Source: Bermanella sp034112345 (GTDB lineage Bacteria > Pseudomonadota > Gammaproteobacteria > Pseudomonadales > Oceanobacteraceae). From it: a stretch of DNA of 7,237 bases. The notes under the pieces are model-generated. The model made no database searches. It was not told where the DNA came from and saw only the letters and a list, made by a program, of their open reading frames with translations. A program made the position numbers and the translations under genes. Location of the stretch: positions 1 through 7,237 of the forward strand of contig JAWUVN010000060.1 of the NCBI GenBank assembly GCA_034112345.1, written 5' to 3'. Positions 1 through 5,565 of this stretch are shown in pieces (the stretch's first letter is position 1; each line of letters starts with the position of its first letter).

Positions 1-105
1 AATAAGTTAAACATTGCTGTAAAAGATCAAACTGGCTCACAGTTATTTGAATTTACTGATCGAAAATCATCTAAAGAGTTTTTAAACTTGCTATACCAAG
101 CTTGA
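1..105 (+). CDS. 3' end of an unidentified protein gene (partial)
   Basis: Frame 1 is open from the window edge to a TGA at 103-105, giving the last 34 residues of a protein that starts outside the window. The visible tail is hydrophilic with a mixed charge pattern (ends KEFLNLLYQA). It has no membrane segment and no motif I can assign to a family. Support for it being a real coding end comes from the strong Rho-independent terminator that begins about 30 bases after the stop. The function cannot be judged from this fragment. Confidence 0.6.
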   Translation, partial: NKLNIAVKDQTGSQLFEFTDRKSSKEFLNLLYQA

Positions 106-137
106 TTTAGTTTTTAGAATTTTCAGTATCAATAAAG

Positions 138-176
138 AAACCACCTCTGCTTTTACAAGCTTGGGTGGTTTTTTTT
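138..176 (+). terminator. Rho-independent terminator of the upstream partial gene
   Basis: An AAACCACC arm (138-145) pairs with GGTGGTTT (164-171). An inner GCTT/AAGC stem (149-152 with 157-160) is closed by a four-base loop. The stem runs directly into a tract of eight T (169-176). This is the clearest terminator in the window and ends the transcript of the gene finishing at 105. Confidence 0.9.
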
Positions 177-251
177 GGTTTATCACTTCACAACTTACAA
201 ACACACTTATGTGACATTTTAGTGAAACCTAACGCCCAACTGATATTTTTA

Positions 252-270
252 TATACTTAGCCACTATACT
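252..270 (+). promoter_or_regulatory. Possible promoter -10 boxes for the seven-helix membrane protein gene
   Basis: Two TATACT hexamers, each 5/6 to the sigma-70 -10 consensus, lie at 252-257 and 265-270, about 35-50 bases before the likely start. The 195-base gap after the preceding terminator needs a promoter somewhere. Neither box has a good -35 at 16-18 bases, so the assignment is weak. Confidence 0.3.
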
Positions 271-306
271 AATTGAATACACGGTCTAAAGTAGCAAGGT
301 TTGTAT

Positions 307-1146
307 TTGCTTCAGCACCGCTTTCTTCTTACTACCCTGATGGAGGCCTCATTGTATTTATCAGACGATTATCAATCAGATAAAACCTACGCTTGGTGGA
401 AATTTTTATGCTTAATTGCTGTATTCAATATGGGCATTTGGGGCTGGGTCATTTATTCCTATGAAGCCCCTCACAGTACTTTCTACATTCAAGCTATTTT
501 GTCAGGAATTTATGTTTCGGTTTGTGCGTTTCGATCACTTTTTCCTAGAATCGATTTAGAGCGATATTGTTTGCATGATTCAATATTCTCTTCTGTGGCA
601 CTTGGACGAACATGCGCCACCATTGCTGAAATATGCTTTAGCATTCAATGTGCCATCATTATTTACAGTATCGCGCTTTCTATTCAATCCCAATGGATGT
701 TATTCATTGCTTACAGCATTGTTCCAATCATTGTCATCGCACAAATATTTTGTTGGCACGCCACTCTCACTCTTAATCATTTTTGGCACAGCATGGAAGA
801 AGCCGCCTGGGTGGTCATGCTAGTGTTAATCGCTGGCTGTTTTGTTTCGGGTTTCTTTTTATTATCCGCTGATTACCAAGTGTTCATGGCCATTGGCTTA
901 GCCAGTTGCATCATCAGTATTTGGATTATGTTATTTATTGATATCCCCATGTACCTTTCAAGAGCAAAAGAAAGACAACATAAAGGCCACAGAACTTTAA
1001 CGATTAAAGCAGGCTTACAAGACGCGCTGTCACGCCGTGAACACACTCAATCATGGGGTATTTGGAAACAAGAAGTGATTTGGATTACGAGTTATTTTAC
1101 ATTCGGAGTGTGGTTAAGCATCAGTATGATGATTGTCACGTTTTAA
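307..1146 (+). CDS. Seven-helix integral membrane protein of unknown function
   Basis: This encodes about 279 residues and I do not recognise the family. Hydrophobic stretches at roughly residues 31-51, 57-75, 103-125, 130-150, 166-187, 190-212 and 257-278 suggest seven helices. A polar, basic stretch of about 40 residues precedes the last helix. Notable patches are WWKF before helix 1, FPRIDLERYC and LGRTCATIAE before and in helix 3, and a His/Trp-rich CWHATLTLNHFWHSMEEAAW segment between helices 4 and 5. The inner-membrane location is inferred from hydrophobicity. The start is uncertain. TTG at 307 has an AAGG Shine-Dalgarno-like site (296-299) seven bases upstream. ATG at 340 would remove 11 residues but has no ribosome site, and TTG at 301 lies too close to AAGG. 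The gene stands alone, converging on the tetR-type gene. Confidence 0.8.
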   Translation: MLQHRFLLTTLMEASLYLSDDYQSDKTYAWWKFLCLIAVFNMGIWGWVIYSYEAPHSTFYIQAILSGIYVSVCAFRSLFPRIDLERYCLHDSIFSSVALGRTCATIAEICFSIQCAIIIYSIALSIQSQWMLFIAYSIVPIIVIAQIFCWHATLTLNHFWHSMEEAAWVVMLVLIAGCFVSGFFLLSADYQVFMAIGLASCIISIWIMLFIDIPMYLSRAKERQHKGHRTLTIKAGLQDALSRREHTQSWGIWKQEVIWITSYFTFGVWLSISMMIVTF

Positions 1147-1149
1147 ATG

Positions 1150-1183
1150 AGCGCCCCAGTGGCGCTAAATTTTGCCACTGTTT
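1150..1183. terminator. Overlapping hairpins between two convergent genes, probable terminator
   Basis: Two mutually exclusive stems follow the stop at 1146. One is AGCGCC/GGCGCT (1150-1155 with 1161-1166). The other is CAGTGGC/GCCACTG (1157-1163 with 1174-1180, ten-base loop), followed by TTT. The second stem has the better terminator shape for + strand transcription. The first could serve either strand. The T runs are short, so efficiency is unclear. Confidence 0.5.
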
Positions 1184-1251
1184 CTACAGCTCTCGCCGAC
1201 AGCTAATTTTAATTAACAACCAAATCATGGCATCCAGCTTTTCTTTGCCCT

Positions 1252-1869
1252 TTATTCTTTTTCAAGAATCCCCTGCAATAACACATCCACAATGGCTTGC
1301 TGTCTATCCTTACCCGACACCTCATCTTGTTTAGGTTCTAAATTGCCATCAATGCGCATGGTCACATAGCCTTGCAACATAGACCACAAGGCAATGGCTT
1401 TGGATTCCACGCTGATGTTCGATTTTTTATCAGTGGCAAGCGTAGCCAATAGCGCATCGTAAATCACATCCATGGCACCGTTTAATTCTATGCTGTCATT
1501 ATCCAAGTAATCTCTGCGCCACAGCAGCCTATAGCGATTGGGTTGCGACAGACCAAATTCAATCAGGGTGTCAGTAAATACTCGCACCTTTTCACTTATC
1601 CCTTGGGGCGCTAACTGTAAATCACGCTTGATCAGCTCACCTAGCTCAATAAATGTATCAATGGCCAGCTGGGTTAATAAAGCCCGCTTATCGGCAAAGT
1701 GATTGGCCGGTGCCGAGTGCCCCACCCCCACCTTTCGGGCTACCTGCCTGATGGTGACAGCCTCGATGCCCGATTCATCCAGTATGCTCATGGCCGCTTT
1801 TAATAGTGCTTCGCGCAAGTTTCCATGGTGATAAGTGCTCGATTTGGCATTCATGTAGACAGCGTCCAT
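1252..1869 (-). CDS. TetR/AcrR-family transcriptional repressor
   Basis: This is a DNA-binding repressor of up to 205 residues, the usual TetR length. The N-terminal domain begins with the typical YHHGNLREALLKAA helix (residues 13-26). The helix-turn-helix follows (about 38-65: VTIRQVARKVGVG, then HFADKRALL). The ligand-binding C-terminal half carries an LWSMLQG segment (161-167), resembling the W-x-x-x-H-G type C-terminal domain. Two starts are possible. ATG at 1869 lies inside one of two putative operator repeats and has no good ribosome site. ATG at 1854 (residue 6) is also without a clear one. The gene is divergent from the membrane protein at 1951, so that gene and perhaps the MAPEG gene are the likely targets, with autorepression also expected. 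The inducer is unknown. Confidence 0.92.
   Translation of the reverse strand: MDAVYMNAKSSTYHHGNLREALLKAAMSILDESGIEAVTIRQVARKVGVGHSAPANHFADKRALLTQLAIDTFIELGELIKRDLQLAPQGISEKVRVFTDTLIEFGLSQPNRYRLLWRRDYLDNDSIELNGAMDVIYDALLATLATDKKSNISVESKAIALWSMLQGYVTMRIDGNLEPKQDEVSGKDRQQAIVDVLLQGILEKE
1855..1869. promoter_or_regulatory. Putative TetR operator 1 (overlaps the repressor's first ATG)
   Basis: GTAGACAGCGTCCAT is an imperfect palindrome around 1862 (GACA-G-CGTC core). Together with the following ATT it repeats operator 2 at 14 of 15 bases (1858-1872 against 1885-1899). It covers the first possible ATG of the repressor gene, which fits autorepression or a true start at 1854. TetR-family dimers typically bind such short palindromes at their own promoters. 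Binding itself is inferred. Confidence 0.5.
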
Positions 1870-1881
1870 ATTTTATTCTAA

Positions 1882-1896
1882 ATTGACAGTGTCCAT
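1882..1896. promoter_or_regulatory. Putative TetR operator 2 in the divergent promoter region
   Basis: ATTGACAGTGTCCAT is a 7-1-7 palindrome with one mismatched arm position, centred on 1889. It sits 27 bases centre-to-centre from operator 1. It overlaps TTGACA (1883-1888), a perfect sigma-70 -35 hexamer in the + direction, so a bound repressor would block transcription toward 1951. Confidence 0.6.
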
Positions 1897-1909
1897 ATTA
1901 ATTCATGAT
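1883..1909 (+). promoter_or_regulatory. Candidate promoter for the 1951 membrane-protein gene
   Basis: A consensus TTGACA -35 at 1883-1888 is followed after 15 bases by CATGAT (1904-1909), a 4/6 match to the -10 box. The spacing is short and the -10 weak, so this is a guess supported mainly by the perfect -35 and its overlap with operator 2. Confidence 0.35.
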
Positions 1910-1950
1910 CCCCTCAATTTGAAGCAATTGAGCCCAACAGACCGGAGAAA

Positions 1951-2370
1951 ATGATGATTCTAAAAGCATTAATAACCCTAGGCATACTGGTTTATGGCTT
2001 GCTGGTGCCAATTTTAGAGGTAAACCCTAGCCACGTTTTCAACCCAGACTGGCCCGCCCATGCCTTGCTGCACGAGGTATGGCAACTGATCACTAACTCT
2101 ATGTTGGGCCTGTATTGCCTGTGGCTTACGTGGGTGAAAAAAGACCTTATGTTATCCAGCGTCATAGGCATGTTTGTAACCGGGGGGTTTTTGTTAGCTT
2201 TTTTACTAAAAGAATCTTTCGGAGGGTCCATGGTGCACCCCGATGGCAGCGAGGCAACCCTAATGGGAATAAATGCAGGCGTAATTGTATTTACATTGGT
2301 GTTTGCAATATTTGCAGGGGCCGCATTAACGGCATATAAAAATCAGCCGCCGTTAATTAAAGGCGCTTAA
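1951..2370 (+). CDS. Small four-helix membrane protein, function unknown, probable TetR target
   Basis: The product is 139 residues with four predicted membrane helices, at about 2-23, 46-63, 68-86 and 105-128. The region after helix 1 carries the distinctive stretch HVFNPDWPAHALLHEVWQ (residues 28-45). I associate this pattern with small uncharacterised membrane proteins found beside TetR regulators, but I cannot name the family with certainty. A GGAG site (1944-1947) lies 3 bases before ATG 1951 and 6 before ATG 1954, so the second Met may be the real start. The gene is divergent from the TetR gene, with two putative operators between them, and is followed 149 bases later by the MAPEG gene on the same strand. 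Induction by a compound sensed by the repressor is likely, but the role is unknown. Confidence 0.82.
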   Translation: MMILKALITLGILVYGLLVPILEVNPSHVFNPDWPAHALLHEVWQLITNSMLGLYCLWLTWVKKDLMLSSVIGMFVTGGFLLAFLLKESFGGSMVHPDGSEATLMGINAGVIVFTLVFAIFAGAALTAYKNQPPLIKGA

Positions 2371-2381
2371 TACGAAAAAAT

Positions 2382-2421
2382 TGCACAACTTATTCTGGGC
2401 TTTGCCCGTTAGCGCTGTGCA
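2382..2421. other. Nested inverted repeats after the 1951 gene
   Basis: TGCACA (2382-2387) pairs with TGTGCA (2416-2421). Inside it GGGC (2397-2400) pairs with GCCC (2404-2407) across a three-base loop. No T tract follows, so this is a weak transcript-end or stabilising hairpin at best. Confidence 0.35.
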
Positions 2422-2466
2422 CTGAGTGATTTAACATTCACTAGAGCTTAACTTTAACTGCAATAG

Positions 2467-2502
2467 TCTCTTTAACTAGAGCCATCTCTTTAACTAGAAC
2501 CG
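2467..2502 (+). repeat. Two tandem copies of an 18-bp repeat in the MAPEG leader
   Basis: Units at 2467-2484 and 2485-2502 share TCTCTTTAACTAGA exactly and match at 16 of 18 positions. They end a few bases before the MAPEG ribosome site. A related CTAGAGCTTAACTTTAACT stretch lies just upstream (2441-2459). They could be a duplicated regulatory site or simple slippage. Confidence 0.8.
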
Positions 2503-2519
2503 CCACAAAGGATGTAATT

Positions 2520-2939
2520 ATGAATCAAACTATTATTTTTTATCCGCTACTCATACAAATCATACTGGTATTACTTTTGTATATTTTATTAGGCATTGAA
2601 AAATCAAAGTCCGTTAAGGCAGGCACCGTAGACAGAAAAAAAGCAGCGTTACATAACGATGCCTGGCCTGACCATGTTGTAAGGGTTTCGAATAATATTG
2701 CGAACCAATTTGAAACACCCATTTTGTTTTTTGTTTTGTCTTTGGTGTTCTTTAGCCTTAAGGCGGTGGATATAACCGTAATGGTTTTATCGTGCGCTTA
2801 TGTGGCAAGCCGAATCATGCACGCATATATTCATGTGACATCAAACTACGTACCCAAAAGACGCGGCGTGTTTATGCTGGGCTGTATCATTTTGATTGTG
2901 TTGGTTGTTTTGGCCATGAAGGGCTTGATGCTTGGCTGA
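2520..2939 (+). CDS. MAPEG-family membrane protein
   Basis: The product is 139 residues and matches the MAPEG family (membrane-associated proteins in eicosanoid and glutathione metabolism), usually about 130-150 residues with four helices. Helices are visible at about 5-25, 66-81, 84-101 and 117-137. Family hallmarks are the NNIANQFETPILFF segment (58-71) between helices 1 and 2, and the RIMHAYIHVTSNYVPKRR segment (98-115) between helices 3 and 4. Bacterial members are trimeric inner-membrane proteins. Some have glutathione transferase or peroxidase activity, but most are untested, so the reaction here is unknown. ATG 2520 has AAAGGA (2507-2512) at a good seven-base spacing. It may share control with the upstream membrane-protein gene under the TetR regulator, though the 149-base gap leaves room for its own promoter. 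Confidence 0.88.
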   Translation: MNQTIIFYPLLIQIILVLLLYILLGIEKSKSVKAGTVDRKKAALHNDAWPDHVVRVSNNIANQFETPILFFVLSLVFFSLKAVDITVMVLSCAYVASRIMHAYIHVTSNYVPKRRGVFMLGCIILIVLVVLAMKGLMLG

Positions 2940-2966
2940 GGTTTTAAGAACAGCAAAACTTCAGCC
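2934..2966. terminator. Hairpin over the MAPEG stop codon, probable shared terminator
   Basis: GGCTGAGGTTTT (2934-2945) pairs with AAAACTTCAGCC (2955-2966) over 12 positions, with only one G-U wobble and a nine-base loop. The stem includes the TGA stop at 2937-2939. It lies between convergent genes and could act on both strands, but neither side has a real T tract, so it may work as a barrier or stability element instead. Confidence 0.55.
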
Positions 2967-2976
2967 CTGCCCTACC

Positions 2977-4782
2977 TTACGATGAGCAACTAAGGTGGGA
3001 CAATCCACCCACCTCAAAAAACTCAAGCGGTTTCAAGCGATAGTATTTATCCTCTATTTCCTGCGACTGCTCTGCATAGGGTTGTGTTATCACGTCTTGC
3101 AGCTCTTTAATTAAAGTGTAATCACCTTTCGTTGCCTGCTGATAAGCTGGCACAACAAACCATTCGCGCAAAATATACTTTGGGTTAACGAGTTTCATTT
3201 TCCTAGATATTTCTTCATGGGATCGCAGCCCAGAACCATTTGTGTTATCCGCGTCACTTGCGCTGATAAGCATCGCTTGCCATTTTTCTAGCCAGTGCGT
3301 CCAGCGTGTGTCCATGACTATAGAGTCTGAATCTTGTGCACTATTATTAGATAAGCCACTGTAAAAGCTCTTTTTGAGTGGCGCAATATCGTTAGGGATT
3401 GATGAGAGTTCACGGAAGAAAATAGTGTAATCAACAGGCGTTTGCGCCATCAGTGTTTGTAGCTCGCTGATCAATTCATTACAAGATGCTTGGTGAGACC
3501 CTGCGTTCAAAGTGCCACTTTCTAGAGTCAGATTCAGCCCCAGCTTAGCAGCCCACATTTTTTCCATTTGTGTGTGCATGACACTCAAAAACCCACTTTG
3601 AATTTCATCAAGTTCTAACAAGGAATCTTGATGCGATGCCAGTAACGGCCGTAACGCCGAACAAAACATGCCGAAGTTTTTTTGCGCGGCGCCAGGTTGA
3701 TTCATAAACGAGAAGTGATGCCCACCGCCCGTCCAAGGTTGATACTGAGGGTTAAACACATCGCAAAAACCGAAAGGGCCATAATCAAGTGTAAAGCCAC
3801 CGGCTGCGCAATTGTCGCTGTTAAAGTTACCCTGGCAAAAGCCAACACGAATCCAGTTTGCCACCAGTGACGTGAGGCGGTTTTGAAATTCACGCGCCAG
3901 CAACACCACTTTTTCCGGGATACTGAGTTGGCTGTCAATCACGTTAGCGTACTCACGATCAATCAGGTGCAGCACAATCTTTTCAAGTTCTTCCATCGCT
4001 TTGGGGTGTTCGTTTTTACGGGTACGACGAGCAAACAACTCAAGCTGACCCACGCGGATAAACGACGGTGCCACCCGTGTTGAAATGGCAGCGGCTTCAG
4101 ATACAAGCATGTCGGGATTTTGTGAGTGCGAACCCGGTGAATACCACGGCCGCTGTACCTTTTCCGTTTTTGACACGTACAAACTCAAAGACCGTGATGT
4201 GGGCACACCCAGTGCGTGCATGTGATCCTGAGCCAAAAATTCGCGAATACTAGACCGCAATACAGCACGGCCATCTGCGCCGCGGCAATATGGCGTGCGC
4301 CCGCCCCCTTTTAGTTGCATTTCCCAGCGTTGACCATTGATAACCGCCTCAAGCACAGAGACAGCACGGCCATCGCCATACCCGTTGCCAGTTTGGAACG
4401 GGCACTGCTGAATGTATTCAGTGCCATAAATAGAAAGTGCATACCCAGTTGCCCAACCAAGCTTGCGCATGGGCGCGGGAACTTGCGAGAGATCGCCAGA
4501 GAACATGCGGATGAAGTCACTGGATGTGGCCATACTGTCGGCAAAGCCAAGCTGCGAAAAAAAGTCTTTGCTGTGTGTTACATACTCGGGATCGGCAATT
4601 GCAGTGGGATTAACGGGCACATAATGGCCCGTGAAGACTTGTCTAGGCGCGTGGTCTACACCGTTTTGGGTGGCGTCAGGATCACGGTTGAGCGTGTCCA
4701 TGAGCGAATAGCTAGCCAACTTCGCAAGATCGTCAAGGGTAGATATCGTTGTAGAGGCTTTCTGAGGCAGCGGGTTTTTCAT
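2977..4782 (-). CDS. selO: SelO-like protein adenylyltransferase (YdiU family), long form
   Basis: This pseudokinase-fold enzyme is expected to transfer AMP from ATP to Ser, Thr or Tyr of target proteins; family members are linked to redox stress. At 601 residues it is longer than the ~480-residue enterobacterial form. Key residues keep the spacing known from characterised SelO: Lys158 in QLKGGG, Glu181 in REFLAQ (23 apart), Asp323-Asn324 in NSDN and Asp333 in LDYGPFG (10 apart). DGRAVLRSSIREFL (170-183) is a family signature. The loop before the catalytic Asp reads GFCQGNFNSDN, not the more common HGVMNTDN. It ends SCSS with Cys599, the place where eukaryotic homologues carry selenocysteine. 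ATG 4782 has no clear Shine-Dalgarno. Its own promoter lies just upstream, and it converges on the MAPEG gene. Confidence 0.93.
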   Translation of the reverse strand: MKNPLPQKASTTISTLDDLAKLASYSLMDTLNRDPDATQNGVDHAPRQVFTGHYVPVNPTAIADPEYVTHSKDFFSQLGFADSMATSSDFIRMFSGDLSQVPAPMRKLGWATGYALSIYGTEYIQQCPFQTGNGYGDGRAVSVLEAVINGQRWEMQLKGGGRTPYCRGADGRAVLRSSIREFLAQDHMHALGVPTSRSLSLYVSKTEKVQRPWYSPGSHSQNPDMLVSEAAAISTRVAPSFIRVGQLELFARRTRKNEHPKAMEELEKIVLHLIDREYANVIDSQLSIPEKVVLLAREFQNRLTSLVANWIRVGFCQGNFNSDNCAAGGFTLDYGPFGFCDVFNPQYQPWTGGGHHFSFMNQPGAAQKNFGMFCSALRPLLASHQDSLLELDEIQSGFLSVMHTQMEKMWAAKLGLNLTLESGTLNAGSHQASCNELISELQTLMAQTPVDYTIFFRELSSIPNDIAPLKKSFYSGLSNNSAQDSDSIVMDTRWTHWLEKWQAMLISASDADNTNGSGLRSHEEISRKMKLVNPKYILREWFVVPAYQQATKGDYTLIKELQDVITQPYAEQSQEIEDKYYRLKPLEFFEVGGLSHLSCSS

Positions 4783-4816
4783 GGTGGCGATTGTCTTGTT
4801 TACCGTAACGCCTTTA

Positions 4817-4846
4817 ATTATAACGGCTTCTCAGTGCGCCTGTCTT
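4817..4846 (-). promoter_or_regulatory. Probable promoter of selO
   Basis: On the minus strand a perfect TATAAT (4817-4822) is preceded after 18 bases by AAGACA (4841-4846, 4/6 to TTGACA). Transcription would start near 4810, giving a leader of roughly 28 bases to ATG 4782. Confidence 0.55.
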
Positions 4847-4878
4847 ATTTACTCGTGACGGGTGCAAACTTCAATTAC

Positions 4879-4911
4879 AAAAAAGGCAATCCCCCGCGCA
4901 TGCAGGGCCTT
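4879..4911 (-). terminator. Rho-independent terminator of the zinc-ribbon gene
   Basis: Read on the minus strand, AAGGCCC is followed by a G-rich return arm and GCCTT, then a run of T (GCCTTTTTT, 4887 down to 4879). The AAGGC/GCCTT outer stem and CCC/GGG inner pairs flank a short bulge. It sits 13 bases after the stop at 4924 and separates that gene from selO. Confidence 0.75.
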
Positions 4912-4923
4912 ACTCTTTGACAG

Positions 4924-5286
4924 TTATGCCCCGAATATAAACCCCAATAATACTAACACCACTATGACCACATGCAGTGGCGAAGCCGTTCTAGCAAATT
5001 TATTTAATAGCGGCGGTGATCCCAGCAACCTAACCGCGCTATAAGCTTCCGCTGCCTGAGCAAACACCTCGGGGTTTACTTTAACTTTATGGCCTTTTGC
5101 AATTTCCTCGCATAGCGCTTCAATCTCTTCAATACTCAAGAAATTTAAATATGGCTCGTCTGCACTGTAGCACATGATAATTGAGTAAATTAGATCTTCA
5201 TGCGTTTCAGGAATGGCATCACACGACCCACATACTTGATGGGCCTCGGGTTTGTCATTACCGCAGTACATACAAAAACTTTTCAT
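4924..5286 (-). CDS. Zinc-ribbon protein with C-terminal membrane anchor, function unknown
   Basis: The product is 120 residues and I do not recognise it by name. The N-terminus has CMYCG and CGSC (Cys5, Cys8, Cys19, Cys22), a two-knuckle zinc ribbon. An acidic, helical middle follows (about 28-66, including SIEEIEALCEEIAKG). The last 16 residues (VVIVVLVLLGFIFGA) are strongly hydrophobic and end the protein, so it is likely tail-anchored with the zinc ribbon in the cytoplasm. ATG 5286 is the only upstream Met in frame; the ribosome site is poor. It has its own terminator, 4879-4911. Proteins with a zinc ribbon and one membrane helix often act as adaptors, but no partner is suggested by the neighbours. 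Confidence 0.78.
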   Translation of the reverse strand: MKSFCMYCGNDKPEAHQVCGSCDAIPETHEDLIYSIIMCYSADEPYLNFLSIEEIEALCEEIAKGHKVKVNPEVFAQAAEAYSAVRLLGSPPLLNKFARTASPLHVVIVVLVLLGFIFGA

Positions 5287-5353
5287 ATTTGGCTTTTCAT
5301 CTTTGACTTCTCAAATGTGAATCGTGACTCAATTAAATGTAACAGAACGATAG

Positions 5354-5388
5354 AAACAGCCGTGTATTCACGTTATACACAGCCGTTT
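5354..5388. other. Long imperfect hairpin upstream of the zinc-ribbon gene
   Basis: AAACAGCCGTGTAT (5354-5367) pairs with ATACACAGCCGTTT (5375-5388) at 12 of 14 positions around a seven-base loop, with short T runs on either exit. It lies about 68 bases before ATG 5286, in the gap after rsuA. It could be a second-line or bidirectional terminator, or a regulatory stem. The rest of the 279-base gap is AT-rich, without a recognisable promoter. Confidence 0.5.
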
Positions 5389-5508
5389 TCGGATTCTTCA
5401 ATCTAAAGGCTAATATACCAAATTTAAAACCATTTCTTAAATATATTAATGAGGTTTATAAAATAGAAAGTCGGGTATCGAGTGATATAGTGTTTTATAC
5501 GAGAAATT

Positions 5509-5535
5509 AAAAACGCAAGACCAGACCCTTACGCC
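5509..5535 (-). terminator. Rho-independent terminator of rsuA, built from the repeat array
   Basis: On the minus strand CGTAAG (5533-5528) pairs with CTTGCG (5519-5514) with one G-U wobble, around an eight-base loop, and leads straight into TTTTT (5513-5509). One arm belongs to the distal 14-bp repeat copy and the other to the adjoining GCAAGACCAG motif. Confidence 0.65.
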
Positions 5536-5565
5536 TTGACTCTTACACCCTGACCCTTACACCTT
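5524..5565. repeat. Three tandem 14-bp repeats abutting the rsuA stop codon
   Basis: Units GACCCTTACGCCTT, GACTCTTACACCCT and GACCCTTACACCTT occupy 5524-5537, 5538-5551 and 5552-5565, with two or three differences between copies. The array ends exactly where the rsuA stop codon begins (TAA on the minus strand, 5568-5566). The motif GCAAGACCAGACCC (5515-5528) overlaps its other end. Confidence 0.9.

Noticed and set aside
2364..2418. Possible integron attC site (GCGCTTAA ... GTTAGCGC) after the 1951 gene
   Set aside because: The R-box consensus is not met, the inner pairing conflicts with the TGCACA/TGTGCA stem, and no integrase or second site is present.
4315..4920. 201-residue + strand open frame opposite selO
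   Set aside because: Lies mostly antisense to the strongly supported selO gene, with no family features; a shadow frame.
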